Part shown: positions 1 through 7,637 of the stretch, piece after piece | Numbering within the stretch: the first letter of the stretch is position 1 | Layout of the letters: every line of letters starts with the position of its first letter | Assembly: GCA_944363505.1 (NCBI GenBank) | Contig: CALVUD010000005.1 | Location: 62,001 to 126,000 of the forward strand | Source: an uncultured Clostridia bacterium | GTDB lineage: Bacteria; Bacillota; Clostridia; Christensenellales; DTU072 | DNA length: 64,000 nucleotides | Reading direction: 5' to 3' | Notes under the pieces: model-generated | Told to the model about the DNA's origin: nothing | Seen by the model: only the letters and a program-made list of their open reading frames with translations | The model's database searches: none | Program-made: the position numbers and the translations under genes

Positions 1-696
1 GAGCAAATATGACGTCATCGTTGGCATTTGTCCGTACTTATTCCAGTATTTAATCAATCGGATTGTTTCCCTTACTTTTCCGCTGTGTTTCTTTGTTAAT
101 GCATTGACTCTCTCTTGTTCAATCGTAGGATCGGTCTTCTTCCAGTTACCCTTGCCGTTAGGAATTAAATAGTAAGATCTCCCATCATGTTCAGCAACAG
201 TATGGAAACACGGCACAATATCAAACGCCCAATCTTTTGAGATTAAATTCAGATTTATTGCCTCATGATCCCTTTTAATTTCAGATCTGGAATACTCTCT
301 TAATTTTTCTAACTCCTTCTTAAATCTATTTAATACCAATTTAGAGTTTAGTGTTCCGTCCGGATTAGTGCACTCGATTTGTGCCGGATTTACATTACCG
401 GACGTTATTCTGACATTTTCCCAACTATCATAGTTGTTATATGTAGCATTGCTTGCGGCAATCCCTATCATTAAATCTATATCGTCCAATTCTCTGCACT
501 TTGTCTTTCTCGAAAAAGAACCGAAGTGCAAATCAAAATCTTGACACAAATCAAAAAAATTATCTTTGTTATCAAACTCTTTTATATTATAGAGCAAATT
601 ATCTCTGCTGTCCCGTGCAGCCTTAACAATATTTTTGTCCAAATCCACATAGTTCTTTCTAAATTCTTCAAATGCATTTTCTACTGATTGCGCCAT
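1..696 (-). CDS. CD-NTase (cGAS/DncV-like nucleotidyltransferase), 3' end cut by window edge
   Basis: This partial gene reads 232 codons from ATG at 696 to the window edge without a stop. It carries the SMODS/CD-NTase signature: GSFSRKT at residues 59-65, the metal-binding pair D72-I-D74 and the third acidic residue D159 in FDIVPC. An RLIKYWNK segment typical of the family lies near the C-terminal end. Such enzymes make cyclic oligonucleotide second messengers in CBASS anti-phage systems, where an effector gene usually lies nearby. Here any effector would lie outside the window. The start is preceded by AAAAGGGGTC. It is the last visible gene of the run with the Abi-like and HsdM/S genes, 63 bases after the Abi-like stop with no visible promoter. 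The family call is strong; CBASS membership is inferred. Confidence 0.85.
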   Translation of the reverse strand, partial: MAQSVENAFEEFRKNYVDLDKNIVKAARDSRDNLLYNIKEFDNKDNFFDLCQDFDLHFGSFSRKTKCRELDDIDLMIGIAASNATYNNYDSWENVRITSGNVNPAQIECTNPDGTLNSKLVLNRFKKELEKLREYSRSEIKRDHEAINLNLISKDWAFDIVPCFHTVAEHDGRSYYLIPNGKGNWKKTDPTIEQERVNALTKKHSGKVRETIRLIKYWNKYGQMPTMTSYLL

Positions 697-759
697 AGTT
701 GACCCCTTTTATTTATTAATTATAATTTTAGCCGCTTTTTACCTTCGCGTTTATTTACA

Positions 760-1692
760 TTATCTTTTCTTAGCATTCAAAATCTTTACCAGCAGGACGA
801 TGTTTGTCGCCACCAGATTCAATGCATATTCGACATACTCATCCGACACGTCAACAACTTCTTGACCTTGACCGTGCCCTGCGTTTTTATTCCTCAGAGT
901 CGGAGCGCCGCTTTCAAGTGTCGAGCGTATGCCATTTAAGTGACTTTCCAAATATTTAGGATAAAAGCCGTTGTCGGTAAGGTGTTGAAGTAATTGCTTG
1001 GCGGTGTCGCGCTCCCTATCGTACGGATAATTCATCTCTTGGCAAATGCTTTTCAGCACACTTTCAAAAGCCTTTATCGCATTCAATATGGCGTCCTTAT
1101 TTTGCCCTTTCTTGTAATGTTCGAATGCCTGAAAATATTCTTGTTCGGCTCCTTCGAAAATTTTATTATTCAATAAATGCAAAGCGGGCTTTATTGTTTC
1201 GGTATGTATAAATTCGTTGATTTTAGGTATCAATTTCCCGTTAATGAACTCATATCCGAGTGAATGTTGCTTAAACCTAAAATTGAGTTCTTTTATTGCA
1301 AGGTTAACAACTTCACTATATCCATGGCCGAATATGCTTTTGTTAGATATGATTTCCGTAAATGTAAAATCTAATAAATCAAGGAAATCCGAATCATCGC
1401 TAATGTCGACATAATCTTCGTATGCCTCATAAGTGTTCGTGGCATCGGCATACCTATCTTGCAAGGATTTTAATCCCTTTTCTCTCGCATATGCCTGACA
1501 GACAAATTCCCACATATCGATGTTTTTCCCATTCGGTTTATAAATATATTTAACATCCGGATAAATACCAAATACGTCTTCTACAATATGCAGATACTGG
1601 TTACGAAACGCTCGGCAAAACTTATCGTAAATATATACATCCGAAATGCCTTGTTCTGCTTCCTTTTTCCTTTGCGAGTAAAGTTTATACAT
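760..1692 (-). CDS. AbiJ/Abi_C-type abortive infection protein (STM4504/CBY_0614-like)
   Basis: This 310-residue protein starts with the LYSQRKKEAEQG...DVYIYDK pattern of the STM4504/CBY_0614 family. It ends with an Abi_C-like domain (about residues 190-305) containing AIKAFESVLKSI and TLRNKNAGHGQG. Proteins of this type are linked to phage abortive infection; a HEPN-like RNase role has been proposed for related domains, but none is shown here. No signal peptide or membrane segment is seen, so it should be cytoplasmic. The start is preceded by GAGG eight bases upstream. It sits between a truncated RhuM and a CD-NTase, which supports a defence role. It could also be a toxin-like regulator. Confidence 0.75.
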   Translation of the reverse strand: MYKLYSQRKKEAEQGISDVYIYDKFCRAFRNQYLHIVEDVFGIYPDVKYIYKPNGKNIDMWEFVCQAYAREKGLKSLQDRYADATNTYEAYEDYVDISDDSDFLDLLDFTFTEIISNKSIFGHGYSEVVNLAIKELNFRFKQHSLGYEFINGKLIPKINEFIHTETIKPALHLLNNKIFEGAEQEYFQAFEHYKKGQNKDAILNAIKAFESVLKSICQEMNYPYDRERDTAKQLLQHLTDNGFYPKYLESHLNGIRSTLESGAPTLRNKNAGHGQGQEVVDVSDEYVEYALNLVATNIVLLVKILNAKKR

Positions 1693-1736
1693 TTATTACC
1701 TCATTCTTATCCCTATATTTTAATCTCTTAGCCGAT

Positions 1737-2063
1737 TTAAATCACTGCATCGAGATTGTAGTGATCTACTTCTCTTTCAACCTTTCTCGCACCTTCTGTT
1801 TGAACTATTCGGAATTTCCTAATGGTTGCCTCTCTATCAAGCTCGCCAGTTGAATATATGTTTTTTAAGTGTTCGTTTATGGTAGGCACAGCTACATCAA
1901 ACAATTCACTCATCATTCTTTGAGTGAGCCAAATGGTTTCGTCCTCATAGCGCACTTCGATAGAGTCTTGTTTTGATTGCAATTCAAATGTCAAAAACTC
2001 CGCGGTACTGTTTCTTATCAAGAGATTTTTTTCATCGCTCATAATTGTCCTCGTATCATTCAA
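1737..2063 (-). pseudogene. RhuM (virulence RhuM) family, N-terminal fragment
   Basis: This 108-residue ORF matches the N-terminus of RhuM proteins (EVRYEDETIWLTQRMMSELF, then a winged-helix-like part ending HYNLDAVI). RhuM proteins usually have over 300 residues and continue after YNLDAII; here a TAA follows at once and no remaining part is found downstream. RhuM genes are common passengers between hsdM and hsdS or hsdR. The ORF overlaps the end of hsdM by 8 bases, the normal coupled arrangement, so the 5' end is intact and the 3' end was lost, probably by recombination that placed the Abi-like gene directly after it. A short functional protein cannot be ruled out. Confidence 0.7.
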
Positions 2064-3645
2064 GTCCCAATTCTTTGAGATATTTAGCCATTTTGTCTTC
2101 AGCTTCCTTGATTCGCTCTTTGAGATCTGCTATCTCTTTGTTTACCTCGTCGATATCGATAATAACCTCCTCTTCAAAAGTATCGACGTAGCGCGGAATA
2201 TTCAGATTGAAATCATTTTGCTTTATTTCGTCAAGCGTCGCTATATGGCTGAATTTTTCGATCTCCGCCTTTACATGGTCACCGCTTGCGTAACTAAGAT
2301 AAGTATCGACAATCTTTTTAACATTATCAACCGTTAACTTATTCTTGGCTTTATCCTTTAGAAACTCTTTTGATGCGTCGACAAACAGAACATCGGTATT
2401 CTTCTTTCCCTGCTTAAACACGATTATGCAGGCGGGTATCGGTGTGCCGTAGAAAAGATTTTCGGGCAAACCTATGACGGCGTCTATGAGATTTTTCTCT
2501 ATGACGGCTTGCCTTATCTTGCCTTCCGACGCCCCCCTGAATAATACGCCGTGAGGCGCGACGGCTGCGACTCTGGCGTTTTTGCTCATGCTCGCGATCA
2601 TGTGCAGTAAAAACGCCCAATCTCCTTTGCTCGCCGGCGGAACGCCGATGTCAAAACGATGAAACTTGTCCATCTGCGGCGCAAGTTTGAATTCGACGTT
2701 GTTGCTCTGCTCGGCATCGTTTTCTTCATCGTCTACGGACACTTCTGCCGCTTTATTGAATCCCATTGCCCAATTTTTTTTGCTGAACGGCATATTTGCC
2801 ACTATACATTCGAATTTCATCAGATTACCGTCCGAATCGAGATGCTGCGGATTCGCAAGCGTATCTCCCCAGGCAATTTTAGCGTCCTTTATATTATGTA
2901 TAAACATATTCATCCTTGCCATGGAAAGCGCCGAACTATTTATTTCTTGCCCGTATATCTGCACTTTATCGAATCCGCCTTTTCGCGCCGCTCTTATCAG
3001 CAAAGAGCCCGAACCGCAAGTCGGATCGTACACCCTGTCACCGGGTTTGGGGCTGACGATTTGCGCCATCACCTCGGAAACCTGCTGAGGAGTAAAGAAT
3101 GATCCTGCGTTTTTACCGGCCCTGGCGGCGAACTCGCCTATCATGTACTCGTAGGCATCACCGATGACGTCGCTAGGTACTTGCTCATGATTGGTCGCAA
3201 TATGATGCGGTCTTAAATCCAGGTTGGAGAATGTTTCCAACAGCTTACGCAAAATTGGATTTTTTTGATCTTTTTTACCGAGACTGGCTTCACTGTTAAA
3301 GTCTATACCCCTGAATATATCTTTGAGTATCGGATTACTGCTTTCGATACCCGTCAACGCCTCGCTGATTTTGCTTCCGATATCCGGCGCGTTTTTATTT
3401 TTCAGCAAGTAACCGAAAGTATACTTTTCGTCGAGTACAAAAGGCAACATGTTTATCTGCCTTTCAAGCCTTATCCCCTCATATTCCTTTTTCAATTCCT
3501 CAACGCTTTCCTGATAAGTGTCGCTTAAGTATTTGACAAAAAGCATTGACAATATGTAGTCCTTATAATTAGCGGCGTCTATCGTATCCCTGAAAATGTC
3601 CGCACATGCCCACAACGTTTTCGTGATGTCCTCGTATGTAGTCAT
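2056..3645 (-). CDS. hsdM: Type I restriction-modification methyltransferase subunit HsdM
   Basis: This 529-residue protein has the HsdM layout: an N-terminal helical domain (residues 1-150, TLWACADIFRDTIDAANYKDYIL) and an N6-adenine methyltransferase domain. SAM motif I is DPTCGSGSLL and the catalytic motif is ANMPFSKKNW, where the usual NPPF reads NMPF. A C-terminal coiled coil (about 495-529) should contact HsdS. The hsdS stop and the hsdM ATG are adjacent (TAAATG). No hsdR is in the window, so the set is either a solitary methylase or its nuclease gene lies further left. Family assignment is secure. Confidence 0.93.
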   Translation of the reverse strand: MTTYEDITKTLWACADIFRDTIDAANYKDYILSMLFVKYLSDTYQESVEELKKEYEGIRLERQINMLPFVLDEKYTFGYLLKNKNAPDIGSKISEALTGIESSNPILKDIFRGIDFNSEASLGKKDQKNPILRKLLETFSNLDLRPHHIATNHEQVPSDVIGDAYEYMIGEFAARAGKNAGSFFTPQQVSEVMAQIVSPKPGDRVYDPTCGSGSLLIRAARKGGFDKVQIYGQEINSSALSMARMNMFIHNIKDAKIAWGDTLANPQHLDSDGNLMKFECIVANMPFSKKNWAMGFNKAAEVSVDDEENDAEQSNNVEFKLAPQMDKFHRFDIGVPPASKGDWAFLLHMIASMSKNARVAAVAPHGVLFRGASEGKIRQAVIEKNLIDAVIGLPENLFYGTPIPACIIVFKQGKKNTDVLFVDASKEFLKDKAKNKLTVDNVKKIVDTYLSYASGDHVKAEIEKFSHIATLDEIKQNDFNLNIPRYVDTFEEEVIIDIDEVNKEIADLKERIKEAEDKMAKYLKELGLE

Positions 3646-4212
3646 TTATACCCTCCGTGTTTTTTTCAAAACAATATTGAATATTTCTCTATTCTTTATC
3701 TGCTCAAGTTGAGACAGTTTGTTTTCAAGTCGTTTTTTGGCGTTATATGTTAACCAATATGCGCCTATTACATTTTGAGTCTTCACATCGGGCAAAAATA
3801 TCTCCATTGACAATAGGTCTTTCCGTCCTATCGACGGCACCGCCGCACCACTAGCCAGGCATTTAACATAATTCTCGATATTGACGTCCAAATATGCAGC
3901 AAGATAATCAGAGTTAACATTTTCTTTGGCGCTTATAATAACAAGATTGTTATACACATACGCGTCCATATCGTTCACTATATAATTGATCCCCGTCGGC
4001 GCTATCCTGCGCATAATTATATCGTGGTTTTTGACTCTGAGATCTTCTTCCGGACAGTACTCCGACGAAAGCATCAGTTCACCCATTCCGTTAAAAGGCA
4101 ACAATGATGCAAGCGTTATCCATTTAACCGCCTTTTCAATCGCTTTCCCTTTTGAAGAAACAGCTATACACAGTTTGACATCTGCGACATCTTTCAACAA
4201 TAGCTTTGCCAT
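3646..4212 (-). CDS. hsdS: Half-size HsdS specificity subunit (single TRD)
   Basis: This protein of about 188 residues resembles one half of a type I specificity subunit: one target-recognition domain (residues 1-130, with the ASGAAVPSIGRKDLLSMEI pattern that ends TRDs) and one conserved helical spacer at the C-terminus (KKRLENKLSQLEQIKNREIFN). Normal HsdS has two TRDs and about 400 residues. Half-size subunits are known to act as homodimers and would then recognise a symmetric split site. ATG at 4212 is chosen because AAAGGAG lies five bases upstream; a GTG two codons earlier overlaps that site. A perfect 9-bp inverted repeat lies just upstream. Confidence 0.8.
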   Translation of the reverse strand: MAKLLLKDVADVKLCIAVSSKGKAIEKAVKWITLASLLPFNGMGELMLSSEYCPEEDLRVKNHDIIMRRIAPTGINYIVNDMDAYVYNNLVIISAKENVNSDYLAAYLDVNIENYVKCLASGAAVPSIGRKDLLSMEIFLPDVKTQNVIGAYWLTYNAKKRLENKLSQLEQIKNREIFNIVLKKTRRV

Positions 4213-4221
4213 TTTCACTCC

Positions 4222-4257
4222 TTTACGGCTCGACTTCTCAGCTAGCCAAGCCGTAAA
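4222..4257. repeat. Inverted repeat (9-bp perfect arms) upstream of hsdS
   Basis: TTTACGGCT (4222-4230) and AGCCGTAAA (4249-4257) form a hairpin with an 18-base loop. In the hsdS mRNA the 3' arm ends directly at the Shine-Dalgarno, so folding could affect hsdS translation. It is too short for a recognisable invertible element. Confidence 0.6.
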
Positions 4258-4296
4258 TTACAGTTACCAACTATTTATCGATTTTCTTACGGAATT

Positions 4297-4572
4297 TTAG
4301 TACTCCAAGAGATTGCCGAGATTGTCCGCTTGGATTCTGTTCGAATCCGTGCGCAAATACTCGTTATCTACAACATGTACATACTCGCCGCTATACCACG
4401 ATGTGCCACGCTTGTACATGGTCTTTACGCTATCAGGATGCGCATTTATAAATTCAACCATAAATTCCTTGGTCTTATCGATATCCTGCTGAATCCCGAA
4501 ATGATTTGTACATTTTACTTTTTCAATCACATCCGTATCTTCGCTTTTATGTACGGCATATATATAAACCAT
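4297..4572 (-). CDS. DUF3892 family protein
   Basis: This 91-residue protein ends with YLRTDSNRIQADNLGNLLEY, which matches the 'YIxT..DxxxxDNLLxLPxF' end of DUF3892 proteins. An aromatic segment (TSWYSGEYVHVVDN) precedes it. Function is unknown. It is the first gene of the collinear hsdS-hsdM run, 84 bases before hsdS, and has an AAGGAGG site before its ATG. Many DUF3892 genes sit among restriction or mobile genes, which fits here. Cytoplasmic, with no signal peptide. Confidence 0.7.
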   Translation of the reverse strand: MVYIYAVHKSEDTDVIEKVKCTNHFGIQQDIDKTKEFMVEFINAHPDSVKTMYKRGTSWYSGEYVHVVDNEYLRTDSNRIQADNLGNLLEY

Positions 4573-4613
4573 TGCTGTCCTCCTTGTTAATACTCAGATA
4601 TAGGATAGCGTAG

Positions 4614-4642
4614 TTGACAAACATTAAAAAATAACGTAAACT
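4614..4642 (+). promoter_or_regulatory. Sigma-A-type promoter pointing away from the DUF3892-hsdSM genes
   Basis: TTGACA at 4614-4619, a 17-base spacer and TAAACT at 4637-4642. No plus-strand gene with a ribosome binding site follows; two hairpins do, so the product may be a small RNA. Confidence 0.5.
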
Positions 4643-4648
4643 ATCAAT

Positions 4649-4714
4649 AACCCAACATGATAGCGTCTACGGATGCTATCCCGCCCCGTTGCTGAGCGAC
4701 GGGGCTTATTCTTC
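4649..4714 (+). ncRNA. Candidate small structured RNA with terminator-like hairpin
   Basis: Starting about seven bases after the promoter at 4614-4642, the sequence folds into GATAGC/GCTATC (4659-4664 with 4675-4680) and a strong CCCCGTTGC/GCGACGGGG hairpin (4684-4692 with 4696-4704, loop TGA). CTTATTCTT follows. The size and arrangement suit a roughly 65-nt RNA or an antitoxin-type RNA, divergent from the defence operon. It matches no family I recognise. A 12-codon ORF (4657-4695) has no ribosome binding site. Confidence 0.35.
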
Positions 4715-5250
4715 CTGTAATTCTATCGTAACACAATAAAATTAAAAAGTCAAAGGTTTTTTACAAATAGTTTTGCTGTTTCGAACAAACATTGAGCATA
4801 GAAACCGTTATTTGATTAAAAAAATAAATTATTTACGTTTTTTGATTCCGATTTGATTCAGCATAATTTATGCTATCATAAAATATCGTAACTGTCAATA
4901 TTTATGATTTCACTATACGAATACTTTTATCATAATTTGTGACTCCGTATAACGCTTTACCGCTTTCATCTCAACAGCGCAGATTTGTGCTTTGCAACCG
5001 TGGAGTGTGCTTGTCAATGACAAGTGGGCTCGGCTACGCCTCGCCCAGACAAGCACACGCCGCCACAAAATCATCCGGCTGAACGGAAAGCGAGAGCGAA
5101 GCGGAGTTTCGCGCTGAACCGCTTGCGAAATCTTCCGCTTTTTCGCTCTCTCGTATTTTTCCTCGATATAGCCTTATTTTTTTGTTATACGGTATTGTGC
5201 TTGTTATTCTCCGAACATTGCCTTTCGTGGGCATATTGTCGCATACTCCT
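4715..5250. other. AT-rich intergenic region with short palindromes
   Basis: No convincing gene is seen. It holds an AT-rich stretch (4730-4930) with GCATAATTTATGC (4861-4873) and an ATCATAAAATAT/AATATTTATGAT inverted repeat (about 4875-4909). The two ORFs of 86 and 123 codons on opposite strands near 5024-5405 overlap each other and lack ribosome binding sites and recognisable domains. Confidence 0.5.
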
Positions 5251-5251
5251 C

Positions 5252-5342
5252 GGGAAAGTAAACGGTCGTAAAATCCTTGCGTAAACGTCCTAATTAAAAG
5301 ACGGTAAAGCAAGGATTTTTCTTTTGCCCGTTGACTTTCCCA
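5252..5342. repeat. Large imperfect inverted repeat (MITE-like or cruciform)
   Basis: The outer arms GGGAAAGTAAACGG (5252-5265) and CCGTTGACTTTCCC (5329-5342) pair with one mismatch. The inner arms AAATCCTTGC (5271-5280) and GCAAGGATTT (5309-5318) pair perfectly. The element is about 91 bp with an AT-rich centre. No clear target-site duplication flanks it. It could be a small non-autonomous element or a structured remnant beside the tRNA gene. Confidence 0.5.
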
Positions 5343-5427
5343 TACAAATAATAAAGACACATTCCTTTTACCGTCATATGCTCCCTTTTGCCTGCCGAAA
5401 GGCAATCAAATTTCGGAGGTATAGACA

Positions 5428-5493
5428 ATGGAAAAGGTAACGAATATTTATTGGTTAATAAAAAAGGCAGTCCGTGATTACGGATTGCCCTGA
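5428..5493 (+). CDS. Possible 21-residue peptide with strong ribosome binding site
   Basis: A TTCGGAGG site lies seven bases before ATG at 5428, and the frame stays open for 21 codons (begins MEKVTNIYWLIKKAV) to TGA. The ORF runs through the hairpin that terminates the tRNA on the other strand. It may be the remnant of a larger displaced gene, or chance. No family is recognised. Confidence 0.25.
   Translation: MEKVTNIYWLIKKAVRDYGLP
5460..5490 (-). terminator. Rho-independent terminator of tRNA-Ala
   Basis: Read on the minus strand, a 10-bp stem GGCAATCCGT/ACGGACTGCC (5466-5489, loop AATC) is followed by a T run (5460-5465). It lies about 50 bases after the tRNA 3' end. Confidence 0.8.
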
Positions 5494-5540
5494 AAACAAA
5501 AGAAAAAGCAAACAAGACCGGGTTCGATTTTGTTTGCTTG

Positions 5541-5616
5541 TGGTGGAGATAAGGGGATTCGAACCCCTGACCTATGCGTTGCGAACGCATCGCTCTACCA
5601 ACTGAGCCATATCCCC
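5541..5616 (-). tRNA. tRNA-Ala (anticodon CGC), CCA encoded
   Basis: A 76-base cloverleaf reads on the minus strand. The acceptor GGGGATA pairs with TATCTCC and contains the G3:U70 pair that identifies alanine tRNAs. The anticodon stem is ATGCG/CGCAT with loop TTCGCAA, giving anticodon CGC (codon GCG). The T arm is AGGGG-TTCGAAT-CCCCT, followed by A and an encoded CCA. It has its own promoter and terminator. Its 3' end faces the defence genes, the usual side for integrated elements, although no integrase or repeat of the tRNA end is seen in the window. Confidence 0.95.
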
Positions 5617-5631
5617 TCGCTTGTATATGCG

Positions 5632-5660
5632 ATTATATCAAATGCGTTTGACTTTGTCAA
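5632..5660 (-). promoter_or_regulatory. Promoter of tRNA-Ala
   Basis: On the minus strand TTGACA (5655-5660), 17 bases, then TATAAT (5632-5637), both perfect consensus. The tRNA begins 15 bases after the -10. Confidence 0.9.
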
Positions 5661-5773
5661 ATATTTTATCGCGTTTGAGCCTCGAGCTTTAACAGTGCCG
5701 TTTGTCTTTGCGAACCGCTCTCCCCTGTTCGGCTGCACCGCGCAAATGCCGTGCAAAATAATTTTTGAAAATG

Positions 5774-5793
5774 ATTTTGAAAATTTTCAAAAT
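5774..5793. repeat. Perfect 20-bp palindrome
   Basis: ATTTTGAAAATTTTCAAAAT is a perfect palindrome in the gap between the tRNA promoter and the gene at 6034. It could be an operator; nothing else supports that. The rest of 5661-6033 shows no gene with a convincing start. Confidence 0.4.
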
Positions 5794-6033
5794 TCGTTTG
5801 CTTTTTGTTCAAATTTATGATACAGTTAGCTTCGGAAACGCAGAAAGCGTATTCCTGAACCGAAAATCAGCAAATACACGATAAATCATCTTGTGCGAAC
5901 CGAAAAACGCATTTGGAAACGACCCGTAAGCGTTGTTTTTCCGTATGAAACGCGTTTAATGCCTGTCGGTTTCAAGCGAACGCTATTATTTCGGCGCTTC
6001 GATAGCGCTGTACTTACGGGCGGGATATATATG

Positions 6034-6690
6034 ATGCCATGGGATAAATACGAAATTGCTTTACTGATCGAATCTTATTTCGTCATCGAACACGGATTAA
6101 GGCGACGAGGCAACGAACTGAAACGATTGTCGGTCAAGCTGAGGCGTATGGCTTTAAACCGCGGCATGGTAATAAATTCGGCTTTCAGAAACTATAACGG
6201 CATGAACCGCAAAGTGCACAATATCGGAGATATTCTGAGCGGCACCGCCTCCGCGGACATGCCGCAGCTGAAAGAATTCTCCGCCGTGGTCGACCTGTAC
6301 CTGAATCACCCCGACAAATTCGCCCTCTTATCCCGAAAAGCGCACGAAATGTGCAAACCCGATTCGCCCTGCCACGCCGAACAAAAAGCTTGTTTTGCCG
6401 CGTGGCTGTCCGACAAACACGGTTTAAAGGATAGCGCCTTAACGGGATACCTTAAAGCGATAGACGGATTATCCCCCTACTTCAGGAAAAAGAACGCGGA
6501 GACGACGGAATTATGGACGGCGGACGATTGCAAAGGCGTCAACCGTTTAAGACAGATACTCGAAAAGGACGAAGTATTCCGCAGAAAATTCCCCGCGGAA
6601 TTTTCCGCGGCGGTACGCGCCGTAAAACTGTATTACGCTTTCGTAAAGGAAACAAAGACGGAAAACGACTTCCGCGAAAACGCCACCTGA
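6034..6690 (+). CDS. Hypothetical protein with N-terminal 'WDKYEIALLIESYF' domain
   Basis: This protein of about 219 residues is not assigned to a named family. The N-terminal part (1-105; WDKYEIALLIESYF, AFRNYNGMNRKVHNI) resembles a helical domain I have seen fused to nucleases and helicases in Clostridia. The C-terminal part (120-205; FAAWLS..GLKDSALTGYLKAIDGLS) looks like a small helical SAM-like, integrase-N-type fold. ATG at 6034 (or 6031) is chosen because recognisable sequence begins there and the longer frame from 5893 has no ribosome binding site; the site used (GGGCGGG) is itself weak. It is convergent with lgt, 3 bases away. Its position next to the tRNA fits an accessory gene, perhaps DNA-processing, but this is inference. 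Confidence 0.6.
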   Translation: MPWDKYEIALLIESYFVIEHGLRRRGNELKRLSVKLRRMALNRGMVINSAFRNYNGMNRKVHNIGDILSGTASADMPQLKEFSAVVDLYLNHPDKFALLSRKAHEMCKPDSPCHAEQKACFAAWLSDKHGLKDSALTGYLKAIDGLSPYFRKKNAETTELWTADDCKGVNRLRQILEKDEVFRRKFPAEFSAAVRAVKLYYAFVKETKTENDFRENAT

Positions 6691-6693
6691 CGG

Positions 6694-7512
6694 CTATTTT
6701 TTCGCGGGTTCCCCGCCCGGGGAGAGTTCGTTTCCGTTCTCGAGAAGTTCCGCCCGGCGTTTCGCCCACGCTTTTTTCAGCACGAATATCAGCGGGATCG
6801 CCGCGATCACCATTAGGAGCGACCAAAACTGCGACGGACTCATGCCCGGCACGAAGGAGCCGCGCTCGTCGCCGCGGAAATACTCTATCACGAAGCGGAA
6901 AATCCCGTAAAGGATCATATACAGCGGCAGATTGTAAGGATGCCGTTTCTTCAGGTAAATTATCAGCAGCACCACAAACGCCGCAAACAGGAACACCGCC
7001 TCGATCAGATTGGTCGGGATGACCTTTTCCGCCATTCTCTCGCCCGTTTCGGGATCAATGAATCTGACGCCTATCCAGCTGTCCGTCGTCCGACCGTAAC
7101 AGCATCCCGCCATAAAACAGCCCACTCTGCCGATGGAGTGTCCCAACAGTATACCGAGCGGCACCGTCGAAACCACGTCGGTGAGCTTGCCTTTGAATTT
7201 CTTTCTGAACAGGTACGCGAGTAACAAAAACACCGCCGCGCCGCCTATCAGTCCGCCCTGAAAAGTCAACCCCGTATATCTGAAACCCAGTTCGGGATGA
7301 GAAATATAGTCGTAAACGGATTGGAACAACGCCGCAAAGCCGAATCCCGTGCCGCCCGCGATTATTCCGTCTATACTTATAAAGTCGACGTATTTGGGAT
7401 CGACCTTGTCGCGCTTGGACAAAACCCAGAACACGATAAAGCATGCGAGCACTCCCAGCCCTACCAAAATTCCGTATAAAGTTATGACTCCGCCTATTTC
7501 GTAAGGATACAT
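6694..7512 (-). CDS. lgt: Prolipoprotein diacylglyceryl transferase
   Basis: This 272-residue integral membrane enzyme moves diacylglycerol from phosphatidylglycerol onto the lipobox cysteine of prolipoproteins. About seven membrane segments are visible, along with the Lgt signature HSIGRVGCFMAGCCYG (about residues 125-140) and the family's FRFVIEYFRGDERG near the end. The window encodes substrates for it, the MBG-repeat and GH16 lipoproteins. There is no Shine-Dalgarno; a consensus promoter ends eight bases before the ATG, so the mRNA is probably leaderless. Confidence 0.95.
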   Translation of the reverse strand: MYPYEIGGVITLYGILVGLGVLACFIVFWVLSKRDKVDPKYVDFISIDGIIAGGTGFGFAALFQSVYDYISHPELGFRYTGLTFQGGLIGGAAVFLLLAYLFRKKFKGKLTDVVSTVPLGILLGHSIGRVGCFMAGCCYGRTTDSWIGVRFIDPETGERMAEKVIPTNLIEAVFLFAAFVVLLIIYLKKRHPYNLPLYMILYGIFRFVIEYFRGDERGSFVPGMSPSQFWSLLMVIAAIPLIFVLKKAWAKRRAELLENGNELSPGGEPAKK

Positions 7513-7520
7513 GATATTAG

Positions 7521-7549
7521 ATTATACACCCGAAAACAACTTTTGTAAA
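7521..7549 (-). promoter_or_regulatory. Promoter of lgt, leaderless layout
   Basis: On the minus strand TTTACA (7544-7549), 17-base spacer, TATAAT (7521-7526), then eight bases to ATG (7512). No Shine-Dalgarno fits in that gap. Confidence 0.75.
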
Positions 7550-7592
7550 CCGCCTGCCAAACGAAAGAGTATCACCTTTTCCGCTGTTGAAT

Positions 7593-7621
7593 TTGACAAC
7601 GCTTTGTGTTAAAATAATAAT
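7593..7621 (+). promoter_or_regulatory. Promoter of the lipase-like gene
   Basis: TTGACA (7593-7598), 17 bases, AATAAT (7616-7621), 16 bases before the ATG at 7638, which has its own ACGAGGTGGG ribosome binding site. Confidence 0.65.
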
Positions 7622-7637
7622 TATTACGAGGTGGGTT

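Noticed and set aside
5024..5405. Two overlapping ORFs on opposite strands in the tRNA-flanking region
   Set aside because: No ribosome binding site, no domain, and they cross an inverted repeat.
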